Below are positions 1 through 8,265 of a stretch of 64,000 nt of DNA, piece after piece. Where the stretch lies: the NCBI RefSeq assembly GCF_000478175.1, contig NZ_KI515775.1:403363-467362 (forward strand), read 5' to 3'. The translations under genes were made by a program, and so were the position numbers. The number at the start of each line of letters is the position of its first letter. Positions within the stretch are counted from its first letter, which is position 1. The DNA is from Corynebacterium sp. KPL1814. GTDB taxonomy: Bacteria; Actinomycetota; Actinomycetes; Mycobacteriales; Mycobacteriaceae. The notes beneath the pieces were generated by a model. That model had not been told where the DNA came from. It did no database searches and saw only the letters and a list, made by a program, of their open reading frames with translations.

Positions 1-36
1 GCCCAGTCGGGCTGGAAAGAAAGGTAATCTACCACC

Positions 37-336
37 ATGTCCAGGTACTCCGAACAGTTCAAACGCGATGCCGTGGCCCTCTACGAAAACAATGAGGACC
101 TCTCACTGAACTCAGCATCAGCAGAGCTTGGCATCAACCGTGCCTCGCTGCATTCTTGGATCAAGAAGTACGGCACCGGCAAACGTGCCCGCATAAAAGC
201 AGTGCACGATCAAGCCCAAGCAGCGAATAATTCCGAACGGATCCGCCAGTTAGAAAAAGAAAACGCAAAACTGCGCGAAGAACGTGACATCCTGCGCAAG
301 GCCGCTAAATATTTTGCCGAAGAGACTCACTGGTGA
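37..336 (+). CDS. IS3-family transposase OrfA (DNA-binding subunit)
   Basis: A 99-residue protein with an N-terminal helix-turn-helix (about residues 1-55, IS3/IS911 type) and a C-terminal leucine-zipper-like coiled coil around residues 67-90. In IS3 elements OrfA recognises the inverted repeats and is often joined to OrfB by -1 frameshifting. Here its TGA stop overlaps the GTG of orfB as GTGA, and orfB lies in the -1 frame. Translational coupling or frameshifting are both possible; no clear slippery A-run is visible just upstream of the overlap. Confidence 0.9.
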   Translation: MSRYSEQFKRDAVALYENNEDLSLNSASAELGINRASLHSWIKKYGTGKRARIKAVHDQAQAANNSERIRQLEKENAKLREERDILRKAAKYFAEETHW

Positions 337-1229
337 TCCGCTTCCAGTTTGTCTATGACCACCGAACCGAGTACTCGGTCAAGCGGATGTGCCATGTGTT
401 AAAGCTGAATCGTTCCTCGTTTTATAAATGGGTCCAAACCCGTAAAAATCGCAGGTTAAAGATATATTCTGATGCCGTTATCGGTGCGAGGATCGCAACC
501 ATCTTTGATGATGAGCTTGGTCTCTACGGCGCTAAACGCATCGCTGCAAGCCTTAAAGCCGATACGAGCTTTGGCCCGACGAATCACAAGAAAGTCGCAC
601 GAATCATGAAAGCCATGGGGCTTAAAGGCTTTACCAAACGCCGCCGATGCATCACTACCAGGCGCAAGCCTGGCCACCGCGTCATGCCGGATTTACTTGG
701 CCGCAAATTCACAGCCAACGAGCCGAACCGCGTCTATGTCGGCGATATTACCTATCTGCCGTGTAAGGGAGGGAAAAACATGTATTTGGCCACAGTCATT
801 GACACGTATTCACGCAAACTTGCAGGTTATGCACTCGCAGACCACATGCGAGTCTCACTGGTCATCGATGCCCTAGCCCACGCACACGGTGTACGCGGCA
901 GTCTTGACGGGGCTGTATTCCATTCCGATCATGGCAGCGTGTACACCTCACAAGCTTTTAGGAACTATTGCTCGTCGTTGGGTGTGCGCCAGTCTATGGG
1001 CGCGGTAGGAACGAGTGCTGATAACGCCCTAGCAGAATCGTTTAACGCCACGCTCAAGCGGGAAGTCTTGCGTGATAGGAAAGTCTTTGACAATCCGATC
1101 TCCTGCCGCCGGGAAGTCTTCCGGTGGTGCATGCGCTACAACACGCGCCGGCGGCACTCCTGGTGCAATCTTGTAGCGCCTGATGTCTTTGAAGCCGAGA
1201 CTTCAGCTACACTGACTAAAGCAGCATAG
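333..1229 (+). CDS. IS3-family transposase OrfB (DDE integrase core)
   Basis: A 298-residue rve-type integrase. The catalytic triad is visible as D138 (VGDITYLP), D199 (FHSDHGSVYTS) and E235 (ALAESFNATLK), with 35 residues between the second Asp and the Glu, the classic DD35E spacing of IS3. An HTH_21-like region precedes the core. The start is GTG at 333, overlapping the orfA stop by four bases. Full length with all catalytic residues present, so probably functional when supplied with OrfA. Confidence 0.93.
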   Translation: MIRFQFVYDHRTEYSVKRMCHVLKLNRSSFYKWVQTRKNRRLKIYSDAVIGARIATIFDDELGLYGAKRIAASLKADTSFGPTNHKKVARIMKAMGLKGFTKRRRCITTRRKPGHRVMPDLLGRKFTANEPNRVYVGDITYLPCKGGKNMYLATVIDTYSRKLAGYALADHMRVSLVIDALAHAHGVRGSLDGAVFHSDHGSVYTSQAFRNYCSSLGVRQSMGAVGTSADNALAESFNATLKREVLRDRKVFDNPISCRREVFRWCMRYNTRRRHSWCNLVAPDVFEAETSATLTKAA

Positions 1230-1238
1230 CTAACCCCC

Positions 1239-1262
1239 GACGTGTCCACTTTCCGGGGGTCA
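1239..1262 (+). repeat. right terminal inverted repeat of the IS3 element
   Basis: This is the terminal repeat: GTCCACTTTCC followed by GGGGGTCA. Just outside it, the sequence resumes in the IS1249-like transposase frame, which fixes the insertion junction at about 1262/1263. The CCCCCG at 1233-1238 and CGGGGG at 1254-1259 can also pair as a short hairpin that may stop transcription at the end of orfB. Confidence 0.7.
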
Positions 1263-2116
1263 GGCCCGAGATAGGAAAATAGGTGACCATTCCTGCTCAT
1301 TTTCTTCAGCTCCAGGTAAATACCCCGGTGGATATGGTGGGTGTACCACCATTTTTTGTTGCCGCGTTTAGATTTCGGGATTTGCTCAAAGGGGACGTCT
1401 TTGACGTAGGTACGGGCTTTGAGTTGAGTTCTAAATACGGTGCCGAACTGGTGTAGCTTGCCTGTCCATTCAGCGGCTTCATCTAGAGTGCTTACTGCCA
1501 GTAGCTCAAATGAAAGCCGTCGCAGTGCTTTACCCATCGGGGAGGTGGGGTGAAGGCCGGTGCCGCGTTGAATGTTGCGTTTGACGTGGACAATGCATCG
1601 CTGCACGGCGGTGTCAGGCCACAGGCGGCTTACTGCTTTAAGCCCTCCTGAATGCCCGTCACAGGTGACAAGTCGTGGTGGGGCCAGAGGGTCTAGCAGG
1701 CGCATATACGACCAGGATGATTCCTTAGTGCACCAGAACCAGTTGATGACATGGCTGGCATCGGCGACTACGACTAGGCACTTGGTGTTGACGTAAGTGC
1801 CGTCGATGAAGATTTGATCGTATATTCGCTGCTTATCAACGCTTCGGGGAGGTTGGATGAGCCAGAAAGATTTGAAGCGTCGTTGCAGAGTTCGCGTTGA
1901 AACACCGCAGGTTTTAGCGGTCTCTGCCAGGCTGCGGCCTGAGGTGAGCCAACTGATAAAAAGGCGGAACCATTTTGCTTGAACTGCGTCGTCATTGGCG
2001 CGGGTGAAGGTGGCTTTGCAGGTGCGGCATCGCCAGCGTTGACGCCCAGTACTCGTCGTTCCGTGTTTGGTGCACGCCCCGCTACAGACGGGACATCGAG
2101 GATGATTCTTACTCAT
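1263..2116 (-). pseudogene. IS1249/IS256-like transposase, C-terminus cut by the IS3 insertion
   Basis: About 285 native residues remain from the start MSKNHPRC at 2116. They show an N-terminal zinc ribbon (C8, C11, C30, C33), an HTH-like stretch near residues 62-80, and two candidate catalytic aspartates in FIDGTYV (D105) and TCDGHSGG (D153), followed by the QRC-x2-H motif typical of IS256-type transposases. The frame then runs into the IS3 terminus and picks up about 50 foreign residues before a stop at 1136. The C-terminal region that should carry the third acidic residue is lost, so this copy is very likely dead. The remainder may lie left of the window. Confidence 0.82.
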
Positions 2117-2278
2117 CCATTCATCGTGAACCTCGGCACCTAGCACATCAGCACGCCCCCGACGGTATTTCAGGTCCGAGGCTGCGTTATCCCTCCGGAT
2201 AAGTGAAATAATCCTAATACCAGCACGCCAGACCGGCTAAACATATAACTTCACCAACACATCCTGTCGTTTAGGCCG
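2071..2278. repeat. 208-bp direct repeat, copy 1 (5' end of IS1249-like element)
   Basis: This block and 2446-2653 are near-identical at a constant offset of 375 bases, with only scattered mismatches. It covers the transposase N-terminus, about 160 bases of upstream sequence and the presumed outer end of the element (reverse complement begins CGGCCTAAACGACAGG). Similarity stops sharply after TTAGGCCG at 2278 and 2653, which fits the element boundary. Confidence 0.85.
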
Positions 2279-2340
2279 CCGCTGGTGGCTTGCGTTTCTT
2301 GGCTGGCTAGGGTGTGTGCTTTGGCTAAGGCCTGGCCTCT

Positions 2341-2364
2341 GATGCGTCCACTTTCCTGGCTCAG
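2341..2364 (+). repeat. possible relic of an IS3-type terminus
   Basis: The stretch GATGCGTCCACTTTCC followed by TGG-CTCAG resembles the intact IS3 right end at 1239-1262: 14 of the first 16 positions match, including an 11-base identical core, GTCCACTTTCC. Immediately to its right lies decayed IS1249-like transposase sequence, the same arrangement as at 1262. It could be the leftover of a second, older IS3-in-IS1249 insertion. The match is short, so chance is not excluded. Confidence 0.4.
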
Positions 2365-2369
2365 CCTCT

Positions 2370-2491
2370 AGCGCGAGTGACAGTGGCTTTACAGGCGTTC
2401 CATCGCCATCGCTGGCGGATTGATGCTTGTAGTCCCGTATTTTGGTGCACGCCCTGCTACAGACGGGGCATCGAGGATGATTCTTACTCAT
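2370..2491 (-). pseudogene. decayed second copy of the IS1249-like transposase N-terminus
   Basis: Starts like the first copy (MSKNHPRCPVCS) and is recognisable for about 40 codons, but a deletion and frameshift after the first zinc-ribbon cysteines destroy the frame. The remainder to 2370 still resembles the GGCTTT-x-CAGG-x-TTCCATCGCC part of copy 1 at nucleotide level. It lies in the same orientation as the first copy. Not expected to encode a product. Confidence 0.7.
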
Positions 2492-2653
2492 CCATTCATC
2501 GTGAACCTCGGCGCCTAGCACATCAGCACGCCCCCGGTGGTATTTCAGGCCCGAGACTGCGTTATCCCTCCGGATAAGTGAAATAATCCTAATACCAGCA
2601 GGCCAGACTGGCTAAACATATAACTTCACCAACACATCCTGTCGTTTAGGCCG
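2446..2653. repeat. 208-bp direct repeat, copy 2
   Basis: Partner of 2071-2278 with the same content and orientation. The 130 bases to its right, as far as the terminator at 2785, show no recognisable gene or repeat. Confidence 0.85.
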
Positions 2654-2784
2654 GAGGCATCGGAAAGCGCCTGCTATGGCCCCAGAGCCCGCCCTTCGCG
2701 CTCACTGGCTATGCGAGAGCTGGGGTGGGTTGTGGGCCTCCGTGAGCGCCAAGGGAGGGTGGTGGCTCGACCACTGCAAGAAAG

Positions 2785-2820
2785 AACGCCCAGCGAGCCT
2801 CTCAGGCTGCACTGGGCGTT
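2785..2820 (-). terminator. intrinsic terminator of the YhgE/Pip operon
   Basis: Two nested stems: AACGCCCAG pairs with CTGGGCGTT, and AGCCT pairs with AGGCT around a CTC loop. On the reverse strand it is followed by CTTTCTTG. It lies 15 bases beyond the stop codon of the second YhgE/Pip gene. Confidence 0.8.
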
Positions 2821-2835
2821 GTTCGAAGGTGGAAG

Positions 2836-5025
2836 CTAAGCCATGACCTTCGTCTTCTTAATCGCCTTCTGGAGGCGCTTGTGGTAGTTATCCATGGCCG
2901 GGCGCAAGAACAGGCCGAGGATGAGCGCTGGGATGGCGAAGAGGAGGAGCATGCCGAGCTCGTGGAGGATATCGGCTTCGTAAATGCCGGCGATGGCGCT
3001 GCGGAACGCGTCGATGCCGTAGGTAGCCGGCAGCCACGGGCTGACATTTTGGAACCATTCCGGAAGCAGCGGCAGGGGATAGGCGCCGCCGGAACCGGAG
3101 ACTTGGATAACCAAAAGCAGGACTGCGAGGGCCTTACCCGCGCTATCGAATGTGATAACCAGTGAATATATTATCAACATAAACACCAGTGAGATTATCC
3201 ACGAGGCAAAGAGCATCATGAATGGGTGCTCGGGCTTGATCTCCACAAAGAAGATCAGGCTGAGGACGACAAGGGTTGCTTGGGCGATACCGATGAGCCC
3301 GAACGTAAGGAAGCGGCCCAAGAAGGCTTGGTTCCTAGTGAAGTGGTCCTTCTTGTCGAGGCCTTCGTTCTTCTTCAGGTACTTGCGCTCAGCGTTGGTG
3401 TGCACCAGCACACAGGCGAGCAGGGCGCCCACCCACAGCGAAAGCGTGAGATAGAACGGCGTCATTCCAACACCGAAAGCAGCAACATCGTAGATGGGCT
3501 GGCGGTCCACATTGACCGGCGAGGCGATGCGGGAGGCCAGAAGCTCGGGGTCATCGCCAATGAGACCGGCGAGCTGGCTGAGGTCACCGCCGTCGCGGAT
3601 TTCATCGATCTTTTGGCTGAGTTCGCCAAAGCGGCCTGCCTGCTGCTGCAATGTGCCGGATAGACTTGCGGTTAGATCGCGCACCCGCACGAGTGCATCG
3701 TTGTCGTCAGAGACGGTATTGCGGATGCCCGCGATATCGCGCTTGACCGCATCAACATCGCTAGCAACCGTACCTACACTATCTCCCAGAGCCGCTAGCT
3801 GTGGCTTCAGATTAGAGTTATAGGAGTTGCGGGCGTTTTCGACGGCCTGCTTGGCGCTGGCGATCGCATCTTGCGTTTGCTGCTTGGAGTCCTGGGAATC
3901 CCCGCCACTTTCGATGTTATCGGCTGTAGAAGTCAAAGAATCGTGCAGCGCATTGCTCTGGGCAATGCTGGCATCCAGCTGCCCCATCATAGCCTTATAT
4001 CCTGCCGCTACAGGGCCTGGAAGGTCGACCTTATCGGCTTCCTTCTGGATGCTGTCTTTGACGCCTTGGAACGCGGCGGTTTGCTGTCCCACGCGGTCTG
4101 CGGCAGTGCGGAAGGTCTGGGCGGTTTGCGCGGAGGTGGCGCTGGCGTTGTTCAGCAATTCCTCGATTTGTGAGGATAGTACCTCGTAGCTCTGCGTCGT
4201 TGCGGCAAGGGAAGCATCCAATGAACCAGTGGATTCATCCAGCGTGGACTTTAGGATATCGATGGGGGAATCGCCGTTGTCATTGGTCGTGCTGGAGGCT
4301 TGGTTTCCCGCCTCATTCAGGATGTTATTGGCCGCCTGGGTGAGCGGAATGGTGGAATCTACCAGGTTGCTCAGCGCCATGACCGTGCCAGAGGCCGCAT
4401 CGAGGCGCGACTGTACGGTATTGACTCGGTTGTGCACGTTATTGAGCGCAGCCTGGGTATCACCCTCATCAAGGTACTGGTCTAGCGAGGAAATGACGCC
4501 TAGGCCCACATTGGATACGACGCGGGTAAATGACTCATCGATCTTCTGGATCACACCGGTAGCACTGCGTTGGGTAATCGTGGTCGACAGCGCGTTCTTC
4601 TTCTCGTTGGTGTAGAGGTTGAGCTTGCTCGGCTCGGTTCCTTCCACATAGAAGGTGAGGAGGTTGGAGCTAAAATCCTTGGGCAAGACGATGCCGGCGT
4701 AGTACTCACCGGATTTGGTGCCTTCTACGGCATCATCGCTGTTGGTGAGGACCCAGTTGATTTCGTCGTTGCGACTGAGCTGGGATAAAACCTCATCGCC
4801 TAAGTTGAGCTTAAGCGAAGCGAGGTCGCTTTGGTGGCCCTCATCCTCACTGGCGACGGCGATTTTGAGCTGTTTGGTGTTGGCAAATGGATCCCAGCTG
4901 GCGAGCACGTTAAAAGTGGTAAAAAGCAGCGGGATAATGGCGAGGCCGAAAATGATGACGGCGGTCATTACGTTGCCACGGATGGCCTTAAGGTCATCGC
5001 GGAGAATGGTCAGGATATTGTTCAT
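2836..5025 (-). CDS. YhgE/Pip-family membrane protein (729 aa)
   Basis: One N-terminal membrane helix (about residues 20-42) is followed by a long extracytoplasmic region rich in Gln, Ser and Asp with coiled-coil character (about 150-490). A C-terminal block of about six membrane helices starts near 515. This is the layout of YhgE/Pip (phage infection protein) proteins, distantly like YueB/EsaA and ABC-2-type exporters. The segment after the first helix, ASWDPFANT with nearby VASEDEGH, is diagnostic and shared with the neighbour. The start overlaps the stop of the upstream paralogue by four bases, so they are translationally coupled and may form a heteromer. Substrate is unknown; export of a lipid or cell-envelope compound is a guess. 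Confidence 0.85.
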   Translation of the reverse strand: MNNILTILRDDLKAIRGNVMTAVIIFGLAIIPLLFTTFNVLASWDPFANTKQLKIAVASEDEGHQSDLASLKLNLGDEVLSQLSRNDEINWVLTNSDDAVEGTKSGEYYAGIVLPKDFSSNLLTFYVEGTEPSKLNLYTNEKKNALSTTITQRSATGVIQKIDESFTRVVSNVGLGVISSLDQYLDEGDTQAALNNVHNRVNTVQSRLDAASGTVMALSNLVDSTIPLTQAANNILNEAGNQASSTTNDNGDSPIDILKSTLDESTGSLDASLAATTQSYEVLSSQIEELLNNASATSAQTAQTFRTAADRVGQQTAAFQGVKDSIQKEADKVDLPGPVAAGYKAMMGQLDASIAQSNALHDSLTSTADNIESGGDSQDSKQQTQDAIASAKQAVENARNSYNSNLKPQLAALGDSVGTVASDVDAVKRDIAGIRNTVSDDNDALVRVRDLTASLSGTLQQQAGRFGELSQKIDEIRDGGDLSQLAGLIGDDPELLASRIASPVNVDRQPIYDVAAFGVGMTPFYLTLSLWVGALLACVLVHTNAERKYLKKNEGLDKKDHFTRNQAFLGRFLTFGLIGIAQATLVVLSLIFFVEIKPEHPFMMLFASWIISLVFMLIIYSLVITFDSAGKALAVLLLVIQVSGSGGAYPLPLLPEWFQNVSPWLPATYGIDAFRSAIAGIYEADILHELGMLLLFAIPALILGLFLRPAMDNYHKRLQKAIKKTKVMA

Positions 5026-7694
5026 GACTTATCTCCCTTTCCGGATTCTTCGCCGTCGTCGGCGGGCTTATCTGTAGTATCGCCCTGCGATTGTGGGGTG
5101 GAAGATATTTCGGGGTGTTTATCTGACTGGACATCTTCTAGCCGATACTGATTGGGGTTTTGGCGTTGATGCTCTAGGTGCTGCTGAATTTCTTCATCGC
5201 TGAGATCCGCCAAGCGGTTATCGTGCGCGATGCTTTGTTTAACGTATTCCAGCGAACAAATGACCGCGACCGCAATCAGCGCCACGAGGCATGCAATGCC
5301 GAAAAGGATCGCTTTCTGGTCCGGCATGAACCGGGAGCAAATCACGAGCGCGAGCACCAAGGCCACCCCGATGGCAATGGTCAGCTTCATCAGCTGCGAA
5401 TAATTCTTCCGCGCGGTCATCCACTTGGTATCCAAGCTCTTTTGGTATCCCTCGCGGTCTGCGGAGGCATACAGAAGATCGGTGAAGCGGTAGCGGCTGC
5501 CAATCAGGTGGACCTGCTCGTTGATAACGAGCCCGCCCTTGGCCAGCTCGTCATTGACCAGCATGGTGACGTTGGACAGGCTGCGCCTTAAGAGTGTGCC
5601 CATGAGGTAGGCAACAACCGCCATTCCGGTCAGCGCGGCGATATCGCGGATGTAATGGGTGCCGTAGAACCCGCCCACCGTCTCGCGCATCGCGTCGATG
5701 CCGTAGGTAAAGGGCAAGAAGGGGTGGACGGCGCGGAAGAAGTCCGGCGTCATCTCGATGGGGTACAAGCCCGATGCGCCGGGAATCTGAATGAAGGCAA
5801 AGACCACCGCTATGCCGCGGCCCACGTGACCGAATGTCGAGACTAGGCCATAGGTAATGCTGAGGTAGCACAGGCTGATGAATACGGAGGTAAGGACATA
5901 AGCGGTGGCGCTGACGTGCTCAACGCCGATGACCAAGTTACCGATGGAAACGATCAGCGCCTGGGCAATGGCGAAAAAGCCGAGCAGCAAGAAGCGCGAG
6001 AAGTACGCCTTAGTGATGGTCAGATCCCGGCGGCCCTGTGGGTCAACCTCGGCGCGGAAAATGATTAGGAGCATAAACGCGCCGATCCACAGCGTGAGGT
6101 TGATAAACAGCGAGGACATGCCGGAGCCGTAGTGCGTGACGGGGAAGACCGCATGGCTTTCCATCTCTGCAGGCGAGGAGAGGAAGGAAGACACGTGGTC
6201 CGTATCAAGACCGTTGACGGACTTCAGCACGGTGTTGTTATTGGCCGTGTTGCTTAAGGCAATAACATCGGTGCGCGCGGAGCGAAGGCCTTCTTCGACG
6301 CGATCCAGATCAACCGAGAAGCGCTTTACCACTTCTTGGGCGTGGGTTAGCTGCTCGTCGACGCCCCCGAGAAGCCCGTCCGTTTGCCCAACCAGAGCCT
6401 TTTGGCTGTTGAGCGAGGCAGATAGGCGTCCGGCGGTAGCTGAGACATCAGACAGCGCAGAATTGAGCTTAGGCAGGCCGTTGGCCACGTCATCGCGCAG
6501 TCCGTGGGAATCATCGCGGGCCTGGGACGCCATGGAATTGAGCAATTCCGAGGTTTTATTCAGCGAATCAAGGGTGGCATTGGTATCGCTGTTAAGGGAA
6601 TCCAGCTCTCCTAACACCGCCCGGTTTTGATTGTTGCGGTCGCGCAGATCAGAGACCGATTGGTTGATCTGCTGGGAGACCTCTGGGGGAAGTGCTGGCA
6701 AGGAAGCGACACCGGCTAATTGGTCGATGGCTTTATCCGCCTGGCCGAGGATGCCTTGGGCGCCGTCGGTGGCGGCATCGACGCGGTTGAGAGCGCCGTT
6801 TAACCGACCGGTGACAGAACCGATATTGGCATTGGCGTTCGCGGTGCCATCGGCAACCGCAGTCGTGCCTTGGATATAAGCAGCTGTTGCATCGTCGGCG
6901 AAGGAAGTTACTTCCTTTTGCACCTCGTCGGTCAAGGAGGTGACCTGGTTTAAGGCCTGCTGCGCGTCATCAATCGTGGTCTGCACGGAGCCTAGCGACG
7001 TGCGCGCCTGTGCGATAGTGGGGCGAGCATCGTCGATAGTGGCGTTGACATCCGCCAGGGAATTGCGCGAATTGGCCACGGTATCGGCGGTCTCTGAGAA
7101 CGAATTCGCGGTATTGCCCGCGGTGCTATTGATCCTATCGCTGAGGTCGCCGCCAGAGTTTCTCAGCTCGGTGGAAACCGATTTCGCGACGTTTTCATTA
7201 AAGGTCGCGCTAATCGTGGTTTCGAGGGTAGAAGAACCAGAGTCGGTGACCTTTGGCGCAATGGCATTGATTTTCTCATTTACCTGGTACTCCAAGGTGG
7301 GCTGAGAATACGTGCCTTGGAACAGGCTGACAAAGTCAGAAGAAAAATCTTCCGGCACAATGATGGAGGCAAAAACGTCGCCAGATTTTACGGCGTGTTC
7401 AGCTTCGCCGCGGTCCATAAACTGCCAACCGAGCTTGTCATTGTTGTGCAGCTTTTCCATCATTTGCCCGCCGACGTCAATATCGCCGGTGAGATCTGAC
7501 GAGGCACCCTTGTCCTCGTTCACCACGGCTACCTTGAGGTGTTCGGTATTGCCATAGGGATCCCAAAAACCGGAGACATTGACCCAAGAATATAAGGCAG
7601 GGGTAATCATCAAACCGATGAGAATCACCCAGACTTGCGGCGTCCGCCACAGGCGGACGAAGTCTTGGAGAAAAAGCTTCCAACTAGTAATCAC
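5022..7694 (-). CDS. YhgE/Pip-family membrane protein (890 aa)
   Basis: A paralogue of the following gene with the same plan: membrane helix at about 20-42, signature GFWDPYGNTEHLKVAVVNEDKG, then a coiled-coil-rich extracytoplasmic domain to about residue 520. A polytopic C-terminal domain follows, with extra helices and a charged cytoplasmic tail (about 820-890, rich in Asp, Glu and Gln) that the partner lacks. The start chosen is GTG at 7692-7694; no Shine-Dalgarno is seen, and a TACGGT box 7 bases upstream suggests leaderless initiation. A 13-bp palindrome lies just upstream. First gene of a two-gene operon ending at the 2785-2820 terminator. Confidence 0.84.
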   Translation of the reverse strand: MITSWKLFLQDFVRLWRTPQVWVILIGLMITPALYSWVNVSGFWDPYGNTEHLKVAVVNEDKGASSDLTGDIDVGGQMMEKLHNNDKLGWQFMDRGEAEHAVKSGDVFASIIVPEDFSSDFVSLFQGTYSQPTLEYQVNEKINAIAPKVTDSGSSTLETTISATFNENVAKSVSTELRNSGGDLSDRINSTAGNTANSFSETADTVANSRNSLADVNATIDDARPTIAQARTSLGSVQTTIDDAQQALNQVTSLTDEVQKEVTSFADDATAAYIQGTTAVADGTANANANIGSVTGRLNGALNRVDAATDGAQGILGQADKAIDQLAGVASLPALPPEVSQQINQSVSDLRDRNNQNRAVLGELDSLNSDTNATLDSLNKTSELLNSMASQARDDSHGLRDDVANGLPKLNSALSDVSATAGRLSASLNSQKALVGQTDGLLGGVDEQLTHAQEVVKRFSVDLDRVEEGLRSARTDVIALSNTANNNTVLKSVNGLDTDHVSSFLSSPAEMESHAVFPVTHYGSGMSSLFINLTLWIGAFMLLIIFRAEVDPQGRRDLTITKAYFSRFLLLGFFAIAQALIVSIGNLVIGVEHVSATAYVLTSVFISLCYLSITYGLVSTFGHVGRGIAVVFAFIQIPGASGLYPIEMTPDFFRAVHPFLPFTYGIDAMRETVGGFYGTHYIRDIAALTGMAVVAYLMGTLLRRSLSNVTMLVNDELAKGGLVINEQVHLIGSRYRFTDLLYASADREGYQKSLDTKWMTARKNYSQLMKLTIAIGVALVLALVICSRFMPDQKAILFGIACLVALIAVAVICSLEYVKQSIAHDNRLADLSDEEIQQHLEHQRQNPNQYRLEDVQSDKHPEISSTPQSQGDTTDKPADDGEESGKGDKS

Positions 7695-7708
7695 TCGAAA
7701 GACCGTAG

Positions 7709-7721
7709 CACCGAAACGGTG
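7709..7721. promoter_or_regulatory. palindrome CACCG-AAA-CGGTG upstream of the YhgE/Pip operon
   Basis: A perfect inverted repeat of 5+3+5 bases about 15 bases before the GTG start of the 890-residue gene, overlapping the likely promoter (TTGACT on the reverse strand lies at about 7731-7736). Position and symmetry suit a TetR- or MarR-type operator, but no regulator gene is adjacent. Operator function is inferred. Confidence 0.4.
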
Positions 7722-7859
7722 TTAACTAATAGTCAAGCGGGCAGATTCCGCGAAATTGACAGCTTGGTCACCTCTTAGCCACCGTGCTCCGCGAACGACT
7801 GCGGCTAAGGTTAATAAAAGGTTAATTCACGCTGGGCTAATACGTAGAAAAGCGCCGCC

Positions 7860-7888
7860 ATAATCCATGCACCAAAGCGGTGGATTAT
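7860..7888 (-). terminator. possible terminator hairpin after the His-rich gene
   Basis: ATAATCCA at 7860-7867 pairs with TGGATTAT at 7881-7888 across a 13-base loop. It lies 40 bases past the stop of the His-rich gene. There is no strong U-tract, so it is a weak candidate. The rest of 7740-7860 shows no recognisable feature. Confidence 0.35.
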
Positions 7889-7927
7889 CGCGACGCTCGG
7901 GCGCTGCAGGGCGCTTGCCGGCGAGGC

Positions 7928-8221
7928 TTAGTGCTCGTCGTAGTGGTCACCGTGAGCGGCGTGGCGGTGACCGTCGTGGATGTAGTCAACGTGGTCGCCG
8001 TGCGGGACAGCAACGTGGCCGCAGCCCTCACCGTGGGTGTGGTCGCCGTGGGGTTCAGCCTCAATGTGCTCGTTGGTCTCGCACTCGTCCCAGTGGCCTT
8101 CGTGCTCGCGGTGGATGTGGCCATCGTGGACGAAGTCGGTGTGGTCCTTGTGTGGGAAAGCAACGTGGCCGCAGCCTTCGCCGTGGGTGTGCTCGTGTTC
8201 AGTGTGGGTAGCGTGAGTCAT
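7928..8221 (-). CDS. His-rich two-repeat small protein, putative metal binder
   Basis: A 97-residue protein with about 26 histidines, many acidic residues and three cysteines. It has no membrane segment or signal peptide, so it is probably cytoplasmic. It contains two copies of one module: HGEGCGHVAFPHKDH then DFVHDGHIHREHEGHWDE, and HGEGCGHVAVPHGDH then DYIHDGHRHAAHGDHYDE. Single-module relatives are known to me as conserved actinobacterial hypothetical proteins. The spacing of His, Cys and acidic residues suggests binding of zinc, nickel, copper or cobalt, as a buffer or chaperone; this is inference. The RBS AGAAAGGA lies 9 bases before ATG 8221. The upstream region carries regular direct repeats (8266-8310). 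Confidence 0.8.
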   Translation of the reverse strand: MTHATHTEHEHTHGEGCGHVAFPHKDHTDFVHDGHIHREHEGHWDECETNEHIEAEPHGDHTHGEGCGHVAVPHGDHVDYIHDGHRHAAHGDHYDEH

Positions 8222-8265
8222 AATCGTGAATCCTTTCTGCGTCTTGGACGGGGAGTGACCTTCTC

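Larger units (their letters stand above)
1..1262 (+). mobile_element. IS3-family insertion sequence, left end outside the window
   Basis: An IS3-type element with overlapping orfA and orfB on the plus strand. Its right end is readable at 1239-1262, where the reverse complement begins TGACCCCC, a common IS3-family terminus. The junction at 1262/1263 lies inside an IS1249-like transposase reading the other way, so this element landed in an older IS. The left inverted repeat and the target duplication are not visible because the window starts about 36 bases before orfA. Both genes look intact, so the element may still be active. I cannot assign a named IS. Confidence 0.85.

Noticed and set aside
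1136..2146. Whole 336-residue transposase frame as an intact gene
   Set aside because: The last 50 or so residues are read from the IS3 terminus; the true protein is truncated.
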